Shown one piece after another: positions 11,946 through 26,000 of a DNA stretch of 64,000 bases. A model generated the notes under the pieces. The model made no database searches. It was not told where the DNA came from and saw nothing but the letters and a program-made list of their open reading frames with translations. Source of the DNA: Whitmania pigra (lineage: Eukaryota; Annelida; Clitellata; Hirudinida; Haemopidae); the NCBI GenBank assembly GCA_021613335.1, contig JAJTWR010000182.1:2271001-2335000 (forward strand), in the 5' to 3' direction. The stretch's first letter is position 1; each line of letters starts with the position of its first letter. Position numbers and translations under genes: made by a program.

Positions 11946-14900
11946 CTTAAACAAAAAAAAACGTAAAATCAGAATGAGTAGGTGCCTCGTTCACTCACTC
12001 GACAATCACGAATAAACACGCCGACCCGAGCATATTCTCATCCGACATTACGGCGTGACTTAACATAACGTTCTCCTGTCTTCTTCGCATTCAAAAAACC
12101 GCCACATCCGAAAATTTTCAAATCTTAAACGACGCCGAGTAGAATTTTAGCAGCAAATTCATTCGTTCTACAAAGCGATCATGCACGAAAACAAGCGAAA
12201 ACAATTGCCGAAGACAAGAATGCTCCATCTAAAAAGAAGCAACGGGTACGAACAGTCGAGGTCCCAACAAGCCAAATAAAGTAAATAAACCCACCATCAG
12301 AAAATTAATAAAAATTCCACGCTAGCTGGTCAAACGATCGAACTCGGAACGTAGACAATGTTTATAGAAACTTCTACTCTTCTGACGATCAAGTACTGAT
12401 ATTGTGAAGGCTGTTTCGACCGGCACATATAACAAAGTGCACGGCTCTCTCCTACTCTCGCGCTAGCTGGCATGCACACATGTAAACGTTTCGAGTCTTT
12501 GTCCGTTCGGATGGCTTCGATTTTCACAGGCCAACTCCTCTAGTGCATGTATGCGACCGAGAGGCACCTACCATCGGGGACTCAAGACTTGCTTTTCAGC
12601 GAAGAGTCCAGCTGAAAAGAATTTACTCGTTTTGCCTCTAAGTCACGGCTGGCTAGCCGAGTCCTTTTGAAGTCAGTCGAGGCGGTTATGTTAATGAACA
12701 ATGTGGGTCGACGAGAAGCAGTCAGAGTTTGTCTGACATTTCATTGCGAAAGAACGATCCTGCCCAACTTGGACTAACGGGTACTATAATCGCGAGCAAA
12801 TTGAGAAAAAAAAAGTTTTCCCATTCGTTGCCTCGAGCAACCTGGTCCAGAATATTCTCGAGGCGTTCATCGCACAGTCTTTGGAAGGAACATTCAGACA
12901 GAGTGCACGGAACCGCCACGATTCTTGCCAACAATATTAGTTCTGTACACTCGCCATTCGCGGGTCGATGTTGCACAGCAGCTGCTGCAAGCGATGAGTA
13001 ATTCTGCCGCTTGGCAACCATTTCCTTGATGTTTCTCAACGTCAGCCAATGCAATTCTCGTCCTAGGACGCAGAAGAGACTTCAATCAACTACGTCTATT
13101 CTTATTACAGTGCTGAGGACAACGTGTTTAATGCCTGTTTTTTGGTTCTGGATCGATCGTTTGACGAAAAACCGCTCTCCATAGAAAGTGTGCATCTCGA
13201 ATCAGATGTGCAAATTGTGTCAAAATATGTCTCATGCCTTGCACGCGTGATCCAAAAGTCGGCAGGCTACGACATGAAAGGATTTGCCTTATTTACTTAA
13301 AACCTCACCCGTGTACTTTTTATAACCGCTATTCTGGCAACGTGTAGGAAACTTTGCAATTACTTTTTTGGTCAATAATTTTGGCCATAAATTAAATAAT
13401 ACCAATCGCGATTCTAATACAAGGACGAGGTAGTTATCTGAGAGTAATTGCGCTTTTCAAGTCCGGGTGAGCCACGCTACCAGCACGAACTGCCTCAGAG
13501 TTTAGCAGTTTTAAAAATTGGCCCAAATTTAAAAAATAATTAGCGTTTACCACAGACTCAAATTGATATAACCTAGATAGGATCTGGGTAGCACCTAACA
13601 ACTCTTAGTGTAGGGAAATATAAGTATTATGATTTCAGAGTGTCAGCTTCAGTCCGAAAGTTTACGTCTGTTTTGTAAATATGAGAATGAACATTCTGAA
13701 TATCTCGACGTCCTTGTCCCTTCTCTGAGTCGTTCAATAACTCTGTGCGTGTGAAGCGTTCTCTGGCTTTCGACCGAGGTTCGAGCCTGCACGCGCGGTA
13801 GTATTTCACTTGTCTGCATCAACAACAGCTAGGCCAGCCCACAATAGACTGAAACCACCGAGGCAGTCAAGTAGATACGTGCACACTCGATAGTCAGAGC
13901 CCCTGAGGAGTTTGGTTTCCTAACGCCGCTTGGCGCCAAAATGTCGAAACCTGATTAAGGCCCATCTTATAAGGAGAGCTTTTCGTTCCATTTTGAAATT
14001 ACGCTTGTGTTCGACGAGTTAGAGAATTTCGTCAAAACGGATTTTGAATTCTAAGTAACTTGAAGCTAATTGGACAATTAGGACCTGAGGAAGAAGGCCA
14101 GCTATTGGGCAGCTTCGGAGCAGTCATTAGCAGCGGCGAATTAGTAAACAAAAGTGAACTCAATCGAATAAATGCAGGCGAAGCAAATGCAAACAACGAC
14201 GGAATTCATTGGCAACTATTCCCCCGGTTTTGTTATCATTGATTAGAGCGAACCAAAAAAAAAACAGTTGTTGATAAAAGGTCGACATAAAAAGATCAGA
14301 CCCTATCATCTGGTAAAAAAAAAACCATTTGCCTCATCGATTTGCAAGTGGTTTGGAGACCTGTGCCTCTCAGCGGCGCTCAGCGTTAGCAGGTGTCTTC
14401 CCCGACTGCACAAGTGGCGTATTGACAAAAGGCAGCGGCTCTGCTTGAATCAGGCTTCCAATGGGGTCGAAAGGCAGGTTATATATGCAAGATAAGACGC
14501 AGACGCGCACGAAGAACCTCTGGAGTAGGCGTGTGCGAGCAGTCGGATTGAAAGAAGACGAGTGAAAGAATGCCATCTTTCCAACCTTCGTTCAATTCCA
14601 GAGCTGCCGCAAAAGTCTCCAGAGAAAGCATGAATATTGATGACGACAGAGAGAAACCGATCAGGAATTCTATCCGCGGCACTTAATTAAAGTCCTTAAT
14701 GAGATGAAAATCAGAAACTGCACGCCTATCCGAAGTCCGCACGAATCTCTGCCAAGAGGAGGAAGAATAATTTATCCTTCCAAAAATACACTCAATCTAC
14801 AAGCAATGACTTTACCAAAAACAGGGGGCAAGGTTCTAATTGAAGTCAGCGGGCGAGAGAAGAGAGAGTTCTCAGATAACGGGAAGAAATAAGCTTAGCT

Positions 14901-16900
14901 TTTCTGGTGCGCAGTACAGACTCAGTATCGAAATTTACGGCGTCCTAGTTAGCGATGTAATTTACCGCATTTCTCTTTATGAACAACTGGCTTAATTGGG
15001 AAGGAAATTTCATGCACATACGACTGTTTGAAATAAAATTGTTGATCGATTAGAGCCTTACGCTAATCATTTACGCAGAAAGTCAGGAAGGCCTTGGGTT
15101 AAATTGTGGTGTCGGACGAACTGAGGAAAATTGTGAAAGTTTTCCGCTTTTAACTAGTAATAGTTAACTGAGTTAATTAATTAATGCGCGAGTAATTTGT
15201 AACCCATCAGTAATTTGTAATAAAAAAATGTAGAGGAGCTCATTTGTGAAAATCCGGTGGTTTGGACTAGAATTCAACCATCGATCCGGCTATCCTTCCT
15301 CATCTGCTCATCCATTCTTTCGATTTGTGGAGTCGAATGTGCAAAGGGAAAACAGCATGATGGAAAGAGAAGTAGAAAATGGATCGTCGGAAGGTGCGTG
15401 TCACTACGGTTCGCGTCTGGAGCATATCAGCGGTGACACGCTGGGTTGAAGATAATGATGACATTCCTGAAGTATTCCAACGCTAGCTTTTTAAGAGCCT
15501 ACAGATATTTCACTTGTTAGCAGATTGAAAACATCAAAAGCATCTCGCGGAAGTGCAGGCTGCCGTGGATGGCACGTTGAACGAAAGAAGAACGTAAAAG
15601 GAGAAAACCTCGAGCATCGATTCAGAGCAAAACAAAGAAGCTCTCCATAAGAAATGGAGCCAGGGAAATGTCAGGGACAAGCCTCTCGTTAACTCGCTGT
15701 TTTCAAGGAGAAACAAAGCCAATCTCAAGTCGATATTAATGATCGACTCGTTTGCTCGTAGGAAACCTTCTTTCCAGCATCTGAAATCAGGGTTAGGACC
15801 ATAGGGTTCTAAACTCATACTAAAGTAACATTATTAACTAGTAATAATATATTTGATGATGATAATAATATTAATAATTAACCACTGCAATGGAATAATA
15901 CTAATAATACACCGATGTGTAGGCTGAAACGGCTGTGAGACTGTTGTTTGTTCTGTTTTCAGATGTTTATGAGAAAGTGTCTCGGGGTTGTGCCTAAAAA
16001 AAACCCCAGCACAATTAGTCTCCACAAGTGGCTGATCGAGACTTGCCAGCAGCAGCAAGGAAAACAGCAACATAAAACCTATACACCTGCTTTCCACAAC
16101 CACTCAGGCATTCCATAATTCCATGTTCGCATCGCAACACTCGACCTTCTCGCAACTCATCCAGCCTCATCTCTTTCAGATTCGTATCGATTTGCATTTC
16201 CTTACATCCATCCTGGGTTGGAATAGGACCGATAAGGCATGTTTGGGGACGCCACAATCATGACAAGACGTGAGTGAAGCCAGGCGTGGGATTTCGTGAA
16301 CATATCGAAGTCGACAAGCACAAACGTTGGTAATGTGCCAAAAAATACGGCCCCTTCATAGCGAAAAAGGCGATGAGAAATCAATTAGGAATCTAAGTTC
16401 TAAATGGCACGTCGTTTTATTTGAGATAGTGCATTCCTATGATAAAGCGTGGTTGCATTTCGTTTCATTCGGAGAATGTCGAGACGGGACAGAGCCGCAA
16501 CTAATGGAAACTCCGATGATCTCATTCATGGACGCAAGTGGTTCGTATGCATCCGACAAGTAGCTAACAATTGAAACGATAGCAACTAAATGATATTCAA
16601 GATCGGTGAAAGTGGCGAGCTAGCCACTGTCCCGCGTATTCAGCTGAGGCCCTCCTCGATTCTCAAGAGAGCCAGCCCCGAGGCAGTTAATTAGCATAGC
16701 GGCTGAGTAAATAAGCAGTTGATCGACCCCTTTCAAAGTTAGCTAGCTAATTAAGTAATTCAACGATAATTAGACGATGATTAGACTTGTATATTGTTGC
16801 ATAAATGGATGACATGGCCTGCTTCTGAGCGCTCACGTTCATAGAACCGATGATGAATTCGTGATGTGGAAGCGGACCAAACATTTTTGTAATTTCTATT
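11946..16900. other. GC-richer gene-free block upstream of the zinc-finger gene
   Basis: Nearly 5 kb with no reading frame that looks like a gene on either strand. Base composition is visibly richer in G+C than the AT-rich DNA on both sides and there is little simple repeat. It contains the promoter side of the zinc-finger gene (start at 11945) and could hold enhancers, a non-coding transcript or untranslated exons. I could not identify tRNA, snRNA or transposon ends in it. Short frames of 60-110 codons here have no recognisable domain and I do not call them. Confidence 0.5.
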
Positions 16901-18459
16901 TCTAGGGATTTTCAACTATATATGTAAATCTAAATATATATTGGCATATCGTTTTCAGCATAATGTTATTTTTTCAATACGTGTAACTTTTTATAAAACG
17001 ACGTTGCTACTAAAAATTTCATCACGATCGGGAGACTGTAAAATACTTTTAACATCAATGTTTATTTATAATATATACGATTCAAAAAAGATTAAATAAT
17101 TATTAATCGTTAAATTTAATTTGTTTGTAGCATTTTGTAAGTTACATAATTATTTTAAAACGTAATTTAGATGTTAAGTTAAAAATGACTAAAATATTAT
17201 TCAGTATGTTTTTTTATTTTCTTTAGTGATGAAACTTGCAATTAAATATTATTCTTGTGATCATATATATAACTTTAAATATTTATTATAATTTCAGGTA
17301 ATCAAGTTCTCTGTTTTAATACAACGAGCTTAACGTAATTCATTTTCCCAGTTGAATTATTCCACATCATTACGCATTTGAAGATTTCTAAGTGATCTAT
17401 TAATTCAGAAAGAACAATCCAATATGAACACTTCTTTCATTTATTTTATTGCCATATGTTTGTTGAAACATCAAAGTTTCTTTATGACCCATTTAACTCT
17501 TATTTTGAAGAAGTTAATCATTAAAATTTCAAATGACATTAATAAATGTTGGTTTAACATAAAGACAGTCCATATAAAACTGGATAACACTGATACGGAA
17601 AACGCAAGTTTTTCTATAAATTCTTTCCATCCGCACTCGGACGTCTTAACAAATTTTAAACCAGCGTCGAGAGAGCCCTTAATAATGAAACTGGCGAATT
17701 TGTTTTGAATAACTTGATATGTAAATTTGATTGTAACCAATTTATGGTGAGCTAGTTTTACTAGCTTGCCTTATCAGATGGATGTTGTGAGAACGCATGA
17801 CGAAGAGATGATTTTGGTTTTATGAAAGTGGTATTCTCAAATCTTTTTAACCAGTAGAGTAAAAAGTATAAATTTTTTATAAGTTTATTTATAAGTGCCT
17901 TAAATATTAGTTCATAAAAAAATCAATGTCTATAGTTGCAATACAAATCAGCTCCTAGGCTACACTCGGTAACTTTTTAAATATTTATTGTCTTAATTAG
18001 CCCGGTTTACAAATAATTTTTTTCTAATGATGTAGTAATTATCGAAACAAAGTTTTAACATTTCTTAAAGTATGATTACTATATTATAAATAAAAATTAG
18101 TAATCTTAAATGCGATATAAATTTATTTCTATATAAAGTTATATAAATAAATCTTGACTTTTGGCATCGTCTGCTGATTCCTGGGATAAATAAAATTGTT
18201 TCGCGGATAGCGCTGTTCGTTTGAAATGAAAGTTGGTGCCGCCAAAATGTTTTATTAGCAGCTGAAGGGACGTTGCTAAGGGCCGAAGTGAGAGGTACTT
18301 TGGACCTCTTGAAGAGTTACAGGTGAATATTGAAGGTATATTACTTATTCATAAGGAATTTAGATGAGTGTCCAAAGATGTTTCAATTGCCCCTGATTAA
18401 TTCGATTGTGTTTGTAGCCGGTGGCTCTGTTATGCTTATTTCGACGGACGCAAACAGAA
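16901..18459. other. AT-rich upstream region of the Ig-domain gene
   Basis: AT-rich spacer before the signal-peptide exon. Overlapping opposite frames at about 17424-17740 have low-complexity, AT-driven composition and no domain. A possible 5' untranslated exon ends at a GTGAAT donor-like site near 18322. No firm promoter element was seen. Confidence 0.35.
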
Positions 18460-20006
18460 ATGTGTAAAGCTAAAGCTTCGACCTCCATTTTCGTTATTTC
18501 GATTTTGTTTGTTAGTGGATCTATAAGCCTTCAAGAAAACGGTAAGAATTATTATACGTTTGGGTAACATGATCGAACAAGCAAATATAATCATAATTTT
18601 GTTTCAGACAAAAGAATACCACCAAAAATTTTGGACCGATGGGAACAAAAGAGCTATTATCAAGAAAAATCAAAGCATAACTTTACCTGTTTTGCTGTAG
18701 GCTCAGGACTTAGGTTGAAGTCGTTTAAAATATTTTTATTTTTTCACTTGAATTTGCTTTTATTGCGTCGATTAATCAACTTAACTGTGCAAGGAATAAT
18801 CTCTCTTGTGTGTTATTTTAACAGTTGCATCTTACTGGCTATTGATGCTTTCACTTTGAGATGACAGTTATAAACTTAACAGTGCCACTGGAGTAGTGAT
18901 TCAACTCACATAATGATGACATAGATCTTGTAGTTACACTAATAGCAATGACTCACCTGATCATAAAGTTTTAAAATTAATAATACATTAACATAAAAAA
19001 AAATAATAATGAATATTATAAATAAAGTCCCTTAAATATTTTATTTTAATATTTCAGCTACGAGCTTTACAGGGATGATATCAGTTTTACATCAAACAGC
19101 AACGGCCATTTCACCTTGGAAGATCAAGGTTTTGGCTTAGATGGAACCTACCAATGCAAGGTCAAGAACCAATACGGAGTTGCCGTAACAGACAAGACTA
19201 ATCTCATCAAGGCAGTCACTGTTGAATTTCCACGATTACCTGACAACAAGATCAAAGTGGACAACCTGTCTGAGAACTTCAGTATAACATGTTCACCCAA
19301 ACAAGTCGTGGTGCCCGATCCGATCATAAGTTGGTTTAGGAAAAGAGGAATCAACGGAAAGGACGAGAAAGTGCCATTTTCAAGAGAAGTTCAGTTTGAT
19401 GGAAAAGGTGAACTTCTTTACTCCGTCTTTTGGAATTGTTTCTGCAATCGCTGCATGGCAATATCTGATCACACTGTTGGTTCTAATGCAATCTTTTGAT
19501 ATATTGTTTGCTAATGGCATCTGTTTATTTGACTTGTTTATTTATTTATTCTGTTTATTTGAGTTTGTTAGTGTTTAGCTCTTGTTCTGCTAAATTTTAA
19601 AATAATTTGTTTGTTTTGAATGATTTTGTGGCTGGGTAATAAATAGAACAATGCACTGGGTAAACTTTGAACACATTGAACACATTGTATGTATTGTGTG
19701 ATTTTATGGGATTGCAATGTGCAGTCATTAGCAAAATAATGATGAAGTCTTATTGAGGATATTCTCATCAATTGACCTTCAATAGGCAAATAAATACGAC
19801 CACTTTGATCCACAAACAAGCAGGACATCTCACTATCGGGTTAACTTATAATTTGATCGATAATCATCATTCCAGACACGTTGCACTTTGCAAATGCGGA
19901 ACATCACATCGATTACCTGTATTGGTGTTCTGCTTCCAATCAATTCCTCAGGACTTCTGGAAACTCGACACAGTTTCAAGTAGATATCCAAAGTGAGTTT
20001 GGTGGC

Positions 20007-20042
<36 letters not shown>

Positions 20043-23000
20043 TTTTAGAGTGGTGTCAGTGGTTTTAAGTTATTTGCATTTCTCCCATTTTTCACAATGG
20101 ATATCAATTTACCTCTGTGCATTAATGGATGGATTTACTAGGAGATGGCTTGTTGTTGAACTGGTTCTTTGGCAGTATGGGGATCACTTTCTTGAATTTA
20201 CAAATTATAAAATTATTGTTATTATTTGGAGTGTTTTAGAATCATTTAATAATTGCTTAGCAATTTCATTTTAATTTAGTTGCAATATATTTATTATTTT
20301 CCTTTGGTTTGATTTTCATCATTTTATTTGGTTGTCGTGTTTAAGTGCAACTGCAAACATTAATAAAAGCTTTGTACATCTGAGTTTAAACTGATGTGAC
20401 GTTTCAGACAGTGGGACAGTTGATGTTAAACCTGCCCTCCTGACATCCTCCTCATCGCCACCGAGTGTCGACCAAGGGGTGATTGTTGGATTCCTGGATG
20501 GTCAGATAACCCTGAGGTGTCTCTTTAAAGGATAGTGAGTGGATATTCTGTTTATTAACTTATTATTAACTTTGCGGTTAACGATTATTTATTATGTGAC
20601 GATTTGATGATTTGAAGTTTAATGCTTGTTGGGATTTACGGTCGCTACCTTAGCCTTAGTTTGGTATTTTTAGGTTGCTCTAGTGTTATGATTCATCACT
20701 TGACACTTCTCAAGTTATCGAATTATAAAATGTTATCGTTACTCATTACTTAACAATTTTTTTTTTATTTCCGTCATTAAAGTTGTTGATTGATATGCAA
20801 TAACATTAGCATTCATTTAATTGATGACTCTTATGTTATTGTAAAGACATCGTTAAGAATTAAAGCATTGATGTCATATTGATGCTAAAACAATCTGTCA
20901 TAACACTCGAATTTGTTTTACTATCGCTGACGTTTGCATTGCATTGATAAGCGATCTAAAGATGAATGGCTACTGGGTGAATGAATGAATGAATGAATTA
21001 TGTAAAACATGAGTGTTAAGATTTAAATAAAATTTGTGGTTATTAAGAGGTGCGCGTTGCTATTTATTGTTCCAATTACAAATTTCAGAGTGCTTAGTTA
21101 ATGTTTTGTAAAAAAAATTATAATAACTTAATTAGCAGTTTTATTATAATAACTTCATTACCAGCTATTATCACTGTTAGTATCGTAGGATTTAGTTGCA
21201 CTAGCCATTTAGTATTTTTAAAATGCTGCATATGTTATGTTATATATTTATGTTGCTACTTAATTTCTCTTACATTTTCTTTACTAAATCTTTTTTTCAT
21301 TTTTATACTTAATATACTTAATGTGCCAATTCCACAGTCCGACCCCCATGGTCAGGTGGCTCCAAGGAAATCAGCCGGTCTCTTCGAATTTCTGGACGCC
21401 CGAGTTTGATAACACCGAAATAACATCGAGACATCCACTCAACCAGAACTACAGCAGTGTTTACACCTGCGAAGGTTCCAACAACTTTGGCACAGCAAGT
21501 CACGTCATGACACTGGCAGTACACGGTGGGTTGTGCGAAATGGTTCCGATTTAAATTCCGTTGAAGCTTTGGCATTGCAAGAATTTTTCTTAAAAGCTCC
21601 CCCCTTGTTCTTGTCCGAGTCCGACGGGCCGATGGACACCGTTGTGGTCAATGGGAGTTACGCCACCTTTAGTTGCAGCCCCAGGGCTGATCCACCAGCT
21701 ACTGTTAAGTGGTTCAGGAATGGAGTCTTATTGAATGGTTGGATATTTGCTTATGTATCGTCTATGGTTTCAATATTCTTACCTGTGTGTTTTGTTGTTC
21801 ATCATCAGTTCGTAAGCATTGTTTGTTGAACATGGATTTCTATCCGTTCACTTGTCACGAAATGTTGTCATTTTGATTGAAATAATCTTCAATCAGAATT
21901 GAAATAATCTTCAATCAGAATTGAAATAATCTTCAATCAGAATTGAAATAATCTTCAATCAGAATTGAAATAATTTTCAATCAGAGAACAATCTACCTGC
22001 AAAGTATTCCTTGAACAACTCAAAGCTCAGCATATCAGATGTGTGCAACAATTGTAAGGAGAAGGACCATTGCGTCATAAGGTGCCAAGTCAGCAACAAT
22101 TACGGCCACAATTCCGCAGAAGGATTTCTGGCTGTCATCGGTTGTTTTATTGATAAAATTAATTAATTAAAAGTAAAGTTAAATTATTTTAAATTTAATA
22201 TGTAATTGTAATAATAATATGTAGGATAATTCAAAACAATTGTTTCACGATTTTGAACATGTTTGTTTATTATTTACTCATCAAATCATACTAGAATGCA
22301 ATATAATTTATTAATTTATCTCTAATTTTCAACTATTTTTAAATGCTTCTATGACCTAATTAAGATTAATTCCATTTGTAATTTCTAATTCAGACCCTAC
22401 TACACTGGATGAAGGCTTGTACAAGGATGTAGTTTGGAAGCCAAGCGTGACTTTTGTCTTTCCATGCCTGGTGACCTATGACAGGGGTTTTCCAGGCACC
22501 TGCTCCTGGTACCACAACGAAAGTCTCGTAGTGGATGGTGTCGACAACAGGTTACGACCAGTTTCTAAAATCATTGGGTGTTTAGTATTAGTTACAGAAG
22601 CTCTTGTATATATAATTGTTAATTATACTGTAATATTTCTGTATTAAATTAAATACTTAATTTACCATATTTTTCATCTTATTCTTCATATAAGTGTTAA
22701 TTATTTTTTTGGTTTACATTCCATGATTGATAATGAACTTGTTTGGATCAAAAGTTAAATTCTATTTTAAATTTGTTCTACTTTACTTTATTGCAATTAA
22801 GTTTATTTCGGACTTATTAATTAGATTCGAGTTTAATAATTTATTGCTTAACGCATCAACGAATCACCAAGAACTGTCACTCTTCATAAACATCTCACCT
22901 TCTTTGGAACAGACTGATGGTCGATGAGAATGGAACCCTCACCATTCTCACAGAGGTCGACAAGGACATGCCTCAGAGCACAGTTGGAAATTACACCGTG

Positions 23001-26000
23001 GTCGCCAGCAACAATTACTCTAAAGCTGAGAAGAGCTTCAGAATCTTGTATACTGGTTAGTACTTTTTGCATGCTAGTTAGTATTTTTGTATGCTAGTTA
23101 GTATTTTTGTATGCTAGTTAGTATTTTTGTATGCTGGTTGGTATTTTTATATGCTGGTTGGTACCTTTTGTATTCTGGTTAGTGCCTCTCATCAGTATGC
23201 TGGTTGCCACTCTGTTTTGTCCTGTTATTGTAATTTTTAAATGCAACCAAATAAGATTGATTGACTGTAATGAAGTTAAGAGTGCATAGGTGGTTATAAA
23301 TTGATTCATCATCATTTACTTAACCACAAAAATTCATTCATTAAATAGCTGGCAACTAAATCCGTTATATAATTAATAATTAAATAATTAATTTTAATAC
23401 GCATTGCCTGATGACAACAATGTGTTGATGCAACACTGTACTGCTACAACACTTTGTGTCGATTAAAATAAATCAACAACTTTCAAATACCACCTAGAAA
23501 AGTTATTCAATTGCCTTTTCGAAGATGCCACAGCTCAGCCACAGGAAAAGTCGGGTGGAAGTTTATGGTGGATCAGTCTCATTGTTTTGGCAATCATCTT
23601 GTTGCTGCTGCTGTTATTGTTGTTGCTATGGTGTTGCCGGTTCAGAAGGAGAGACAGGGAAGATTATCCAGGTGAGTTGATTAGCAGGTTGACTCGTCAA
23701 CTGGTGAGTTGATTGGATACATCTTGTTATCATTATGAATACTTATAAGGGAAGTCTTATGAAAGTATGAATTGTGAGATTACTGAATATTCATTTATGA
23801 TTGGTCTCAGAGCTTAATAGAATCAACTCAGGGGTGAAACAGTGTCGTGAATATATTTACTCCACCGTTAATTATTATTTAATTTATCATTATTATTATA
23901 CTCATGATGATTATTATTATGAATATATTTACTCCACCTTTAATTATTAGTCAATTTATCACTATTATTTTACTCACGATGATTATTATTATGAATATAT
24001 TTACTCCACCGTTACTTATTAGTCAATTTATCACTATTATTATACTCACGATGATTATTATTATGAATATATTTACTCCACCGTTACTTATTAGTCAATT
24101 TATCACTATTATTTTACTCACAATGATTATTATTATGAATATATTTACTCCACCGTTACTTATTAGTCAATTTATCACTATTATTATACTCATGATGATG
24201 ATTATTATTATGAATATATTTACTCCACCGTTACTTATTAGTCAATTTATCACTATTATTATACTCATGATGATGATTATTATTATGAATATATTTACTC
24301 CACCGTTACTTATTAGTCAATTTATCACTATAATTATACTCATGATGATTATTATTATCATCATTATTGGTTTTGAAAAGTTGACAAAAAAGAAAGACAG
24401 ATGGGACACGATCCTGTCAAAGAGCTCAACAACTTGGGCTTCAAAGACTATCAAGCCCAGTGAGCATTTGTTTACAGTTTCCAATACAAAAATAATTATG
24501 TAATGAATAATTATTTTAATTATGTAACAAATAAATATTTCACTCCTTTATCCAGATAACTTTTTAATGTAAATTTATAAATACTTAGGAGAAATGTACT
24601 TTTAATTGTTCGATGGGCAGTTGGAGCATATATTGATGTGCTGTCTCGTAATGCTAATTAATACCAATGCCGGCAACATAACCAGCTTCACGGTGTTAAA
24701 ATGTAAACGAAATGCGCCAGCGTGGTGAGAGAGAAAACAGAAATAAAGATAAAATAATATAAAACAATTTAATATTTTAGTTTACATTGTTGTCATTGTC
24801 ATCATAATTAACACAGGAGGCAGAAGAATGTTGCTCCGGTATGTGCAGATTGATCGCTTCCATAATTTAAGGACGTGTGTTCAGTATCGGCACTACAGCA
24901 CAAAACTAACATTCGTAATTTTTAGAGGTTTATTAACTAGCACGAGTTAGAGTCCGGAGACAAGCGTCGAGAGCCCATCGAGACAAAACCCAATGCGGCC
25001 AAGCGGAAACGAGGAATGAGTCAAAAGCAAGCGAAGTAAGAGTCGAACGAGGCGAGATGATGAGAGTAGGGTGGGGGGGGGGTAATTAAATTAACGTCCA
25101 TTAATTAGATAACTAGATGATTAGGACGGAGCAGAACTACCTGCTCAATTTCAAAGCCGTTCCCGGTTGTACTGCAATACCGAGTCAACGCACCGGAGTA
25201 GCCAAGACCTGTTGAGGCTGGGTGCCCCTAGTGTATAAAATTAGCTTTACATCAACATCCTCCGCTGGAGAACCTAAAAAACTAGAAATTGGTGACAATG
25301 GCTTGAGCTACCACAAGTTGTCCACTGATGAGGGTCTCCTTCTGGTTGCTTAAATAGACTTTCGTTAGGACTTGAAACAAAAGAGTCCACTGCTATGCGC
25401 TGAGTCATTGTCGCTGTCCTGCACGCTTTCAGCCTGGAGAAGTTGTGGAGAGAAGTTCAGTGTCCTGTACTCCAATTCTTGTATGCCTAGAGTCCCTAGA
25501 GTCGGGTGTATGCGAAGGAGCAAGTGGGAGGAGTTTAGCGTCCTACGCCATTTCAAAAATCACTTTCGGCCGTTCTCAAGCTTGAGAGCCATTAATTAAT
25601 TAATTAATTAAAAAAAATAAGAATTATTTAATCATTTGGTAAGGTAAGCAATTTTAAACCCACACCCACCATACTATGTATATATTCATTGAATTATTAT
25701 TATGAGTATTTCATATTGGATTTCATTTGACCATCCAGATCTGGAGGAAACATCTCCTACACAGAGGCCTCTGCCAACCACCTGGGCGACCACAAGGGAG
25801 CCGGTCACCTCCCTAACATCTACTACACCAATGAAGCTCTCGGTGACGATGCCCCTGATCTCCTGAGAGCCAGCTGGACCTCACCTGATGATGTTTCGTA
25901 CAGGAGCAACAGACTTTCAGACAATAATGCTGCTTTTCCAGATGATCACCAGGTAATCATGAGAAGAGATTCATCTGTGCGTAGGGGTGGCAATTACAGG

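Noticed and set aside
13775..13800. B-box-like GGTTCGAGCC suggesting a tRNA gene
   Set aside because: No A-box or cloverleaf-compatible arms at the required distance.
17424..17740. Overlapping frames of about 90 codons on both strands
   Set aside because: AT-rich composition, no domain, no splice context; chance frames.
23904..24503. 199-codon plus-strand frame with repeated MIIIMNIFTPPL units
   Set aside because: It exists because the 72-75 bp minisatellite unit is a multiple of three. It lies inside an intron of the Ig gene and composition is AT-repeat driven; its end overlaps a real exon in another frame.
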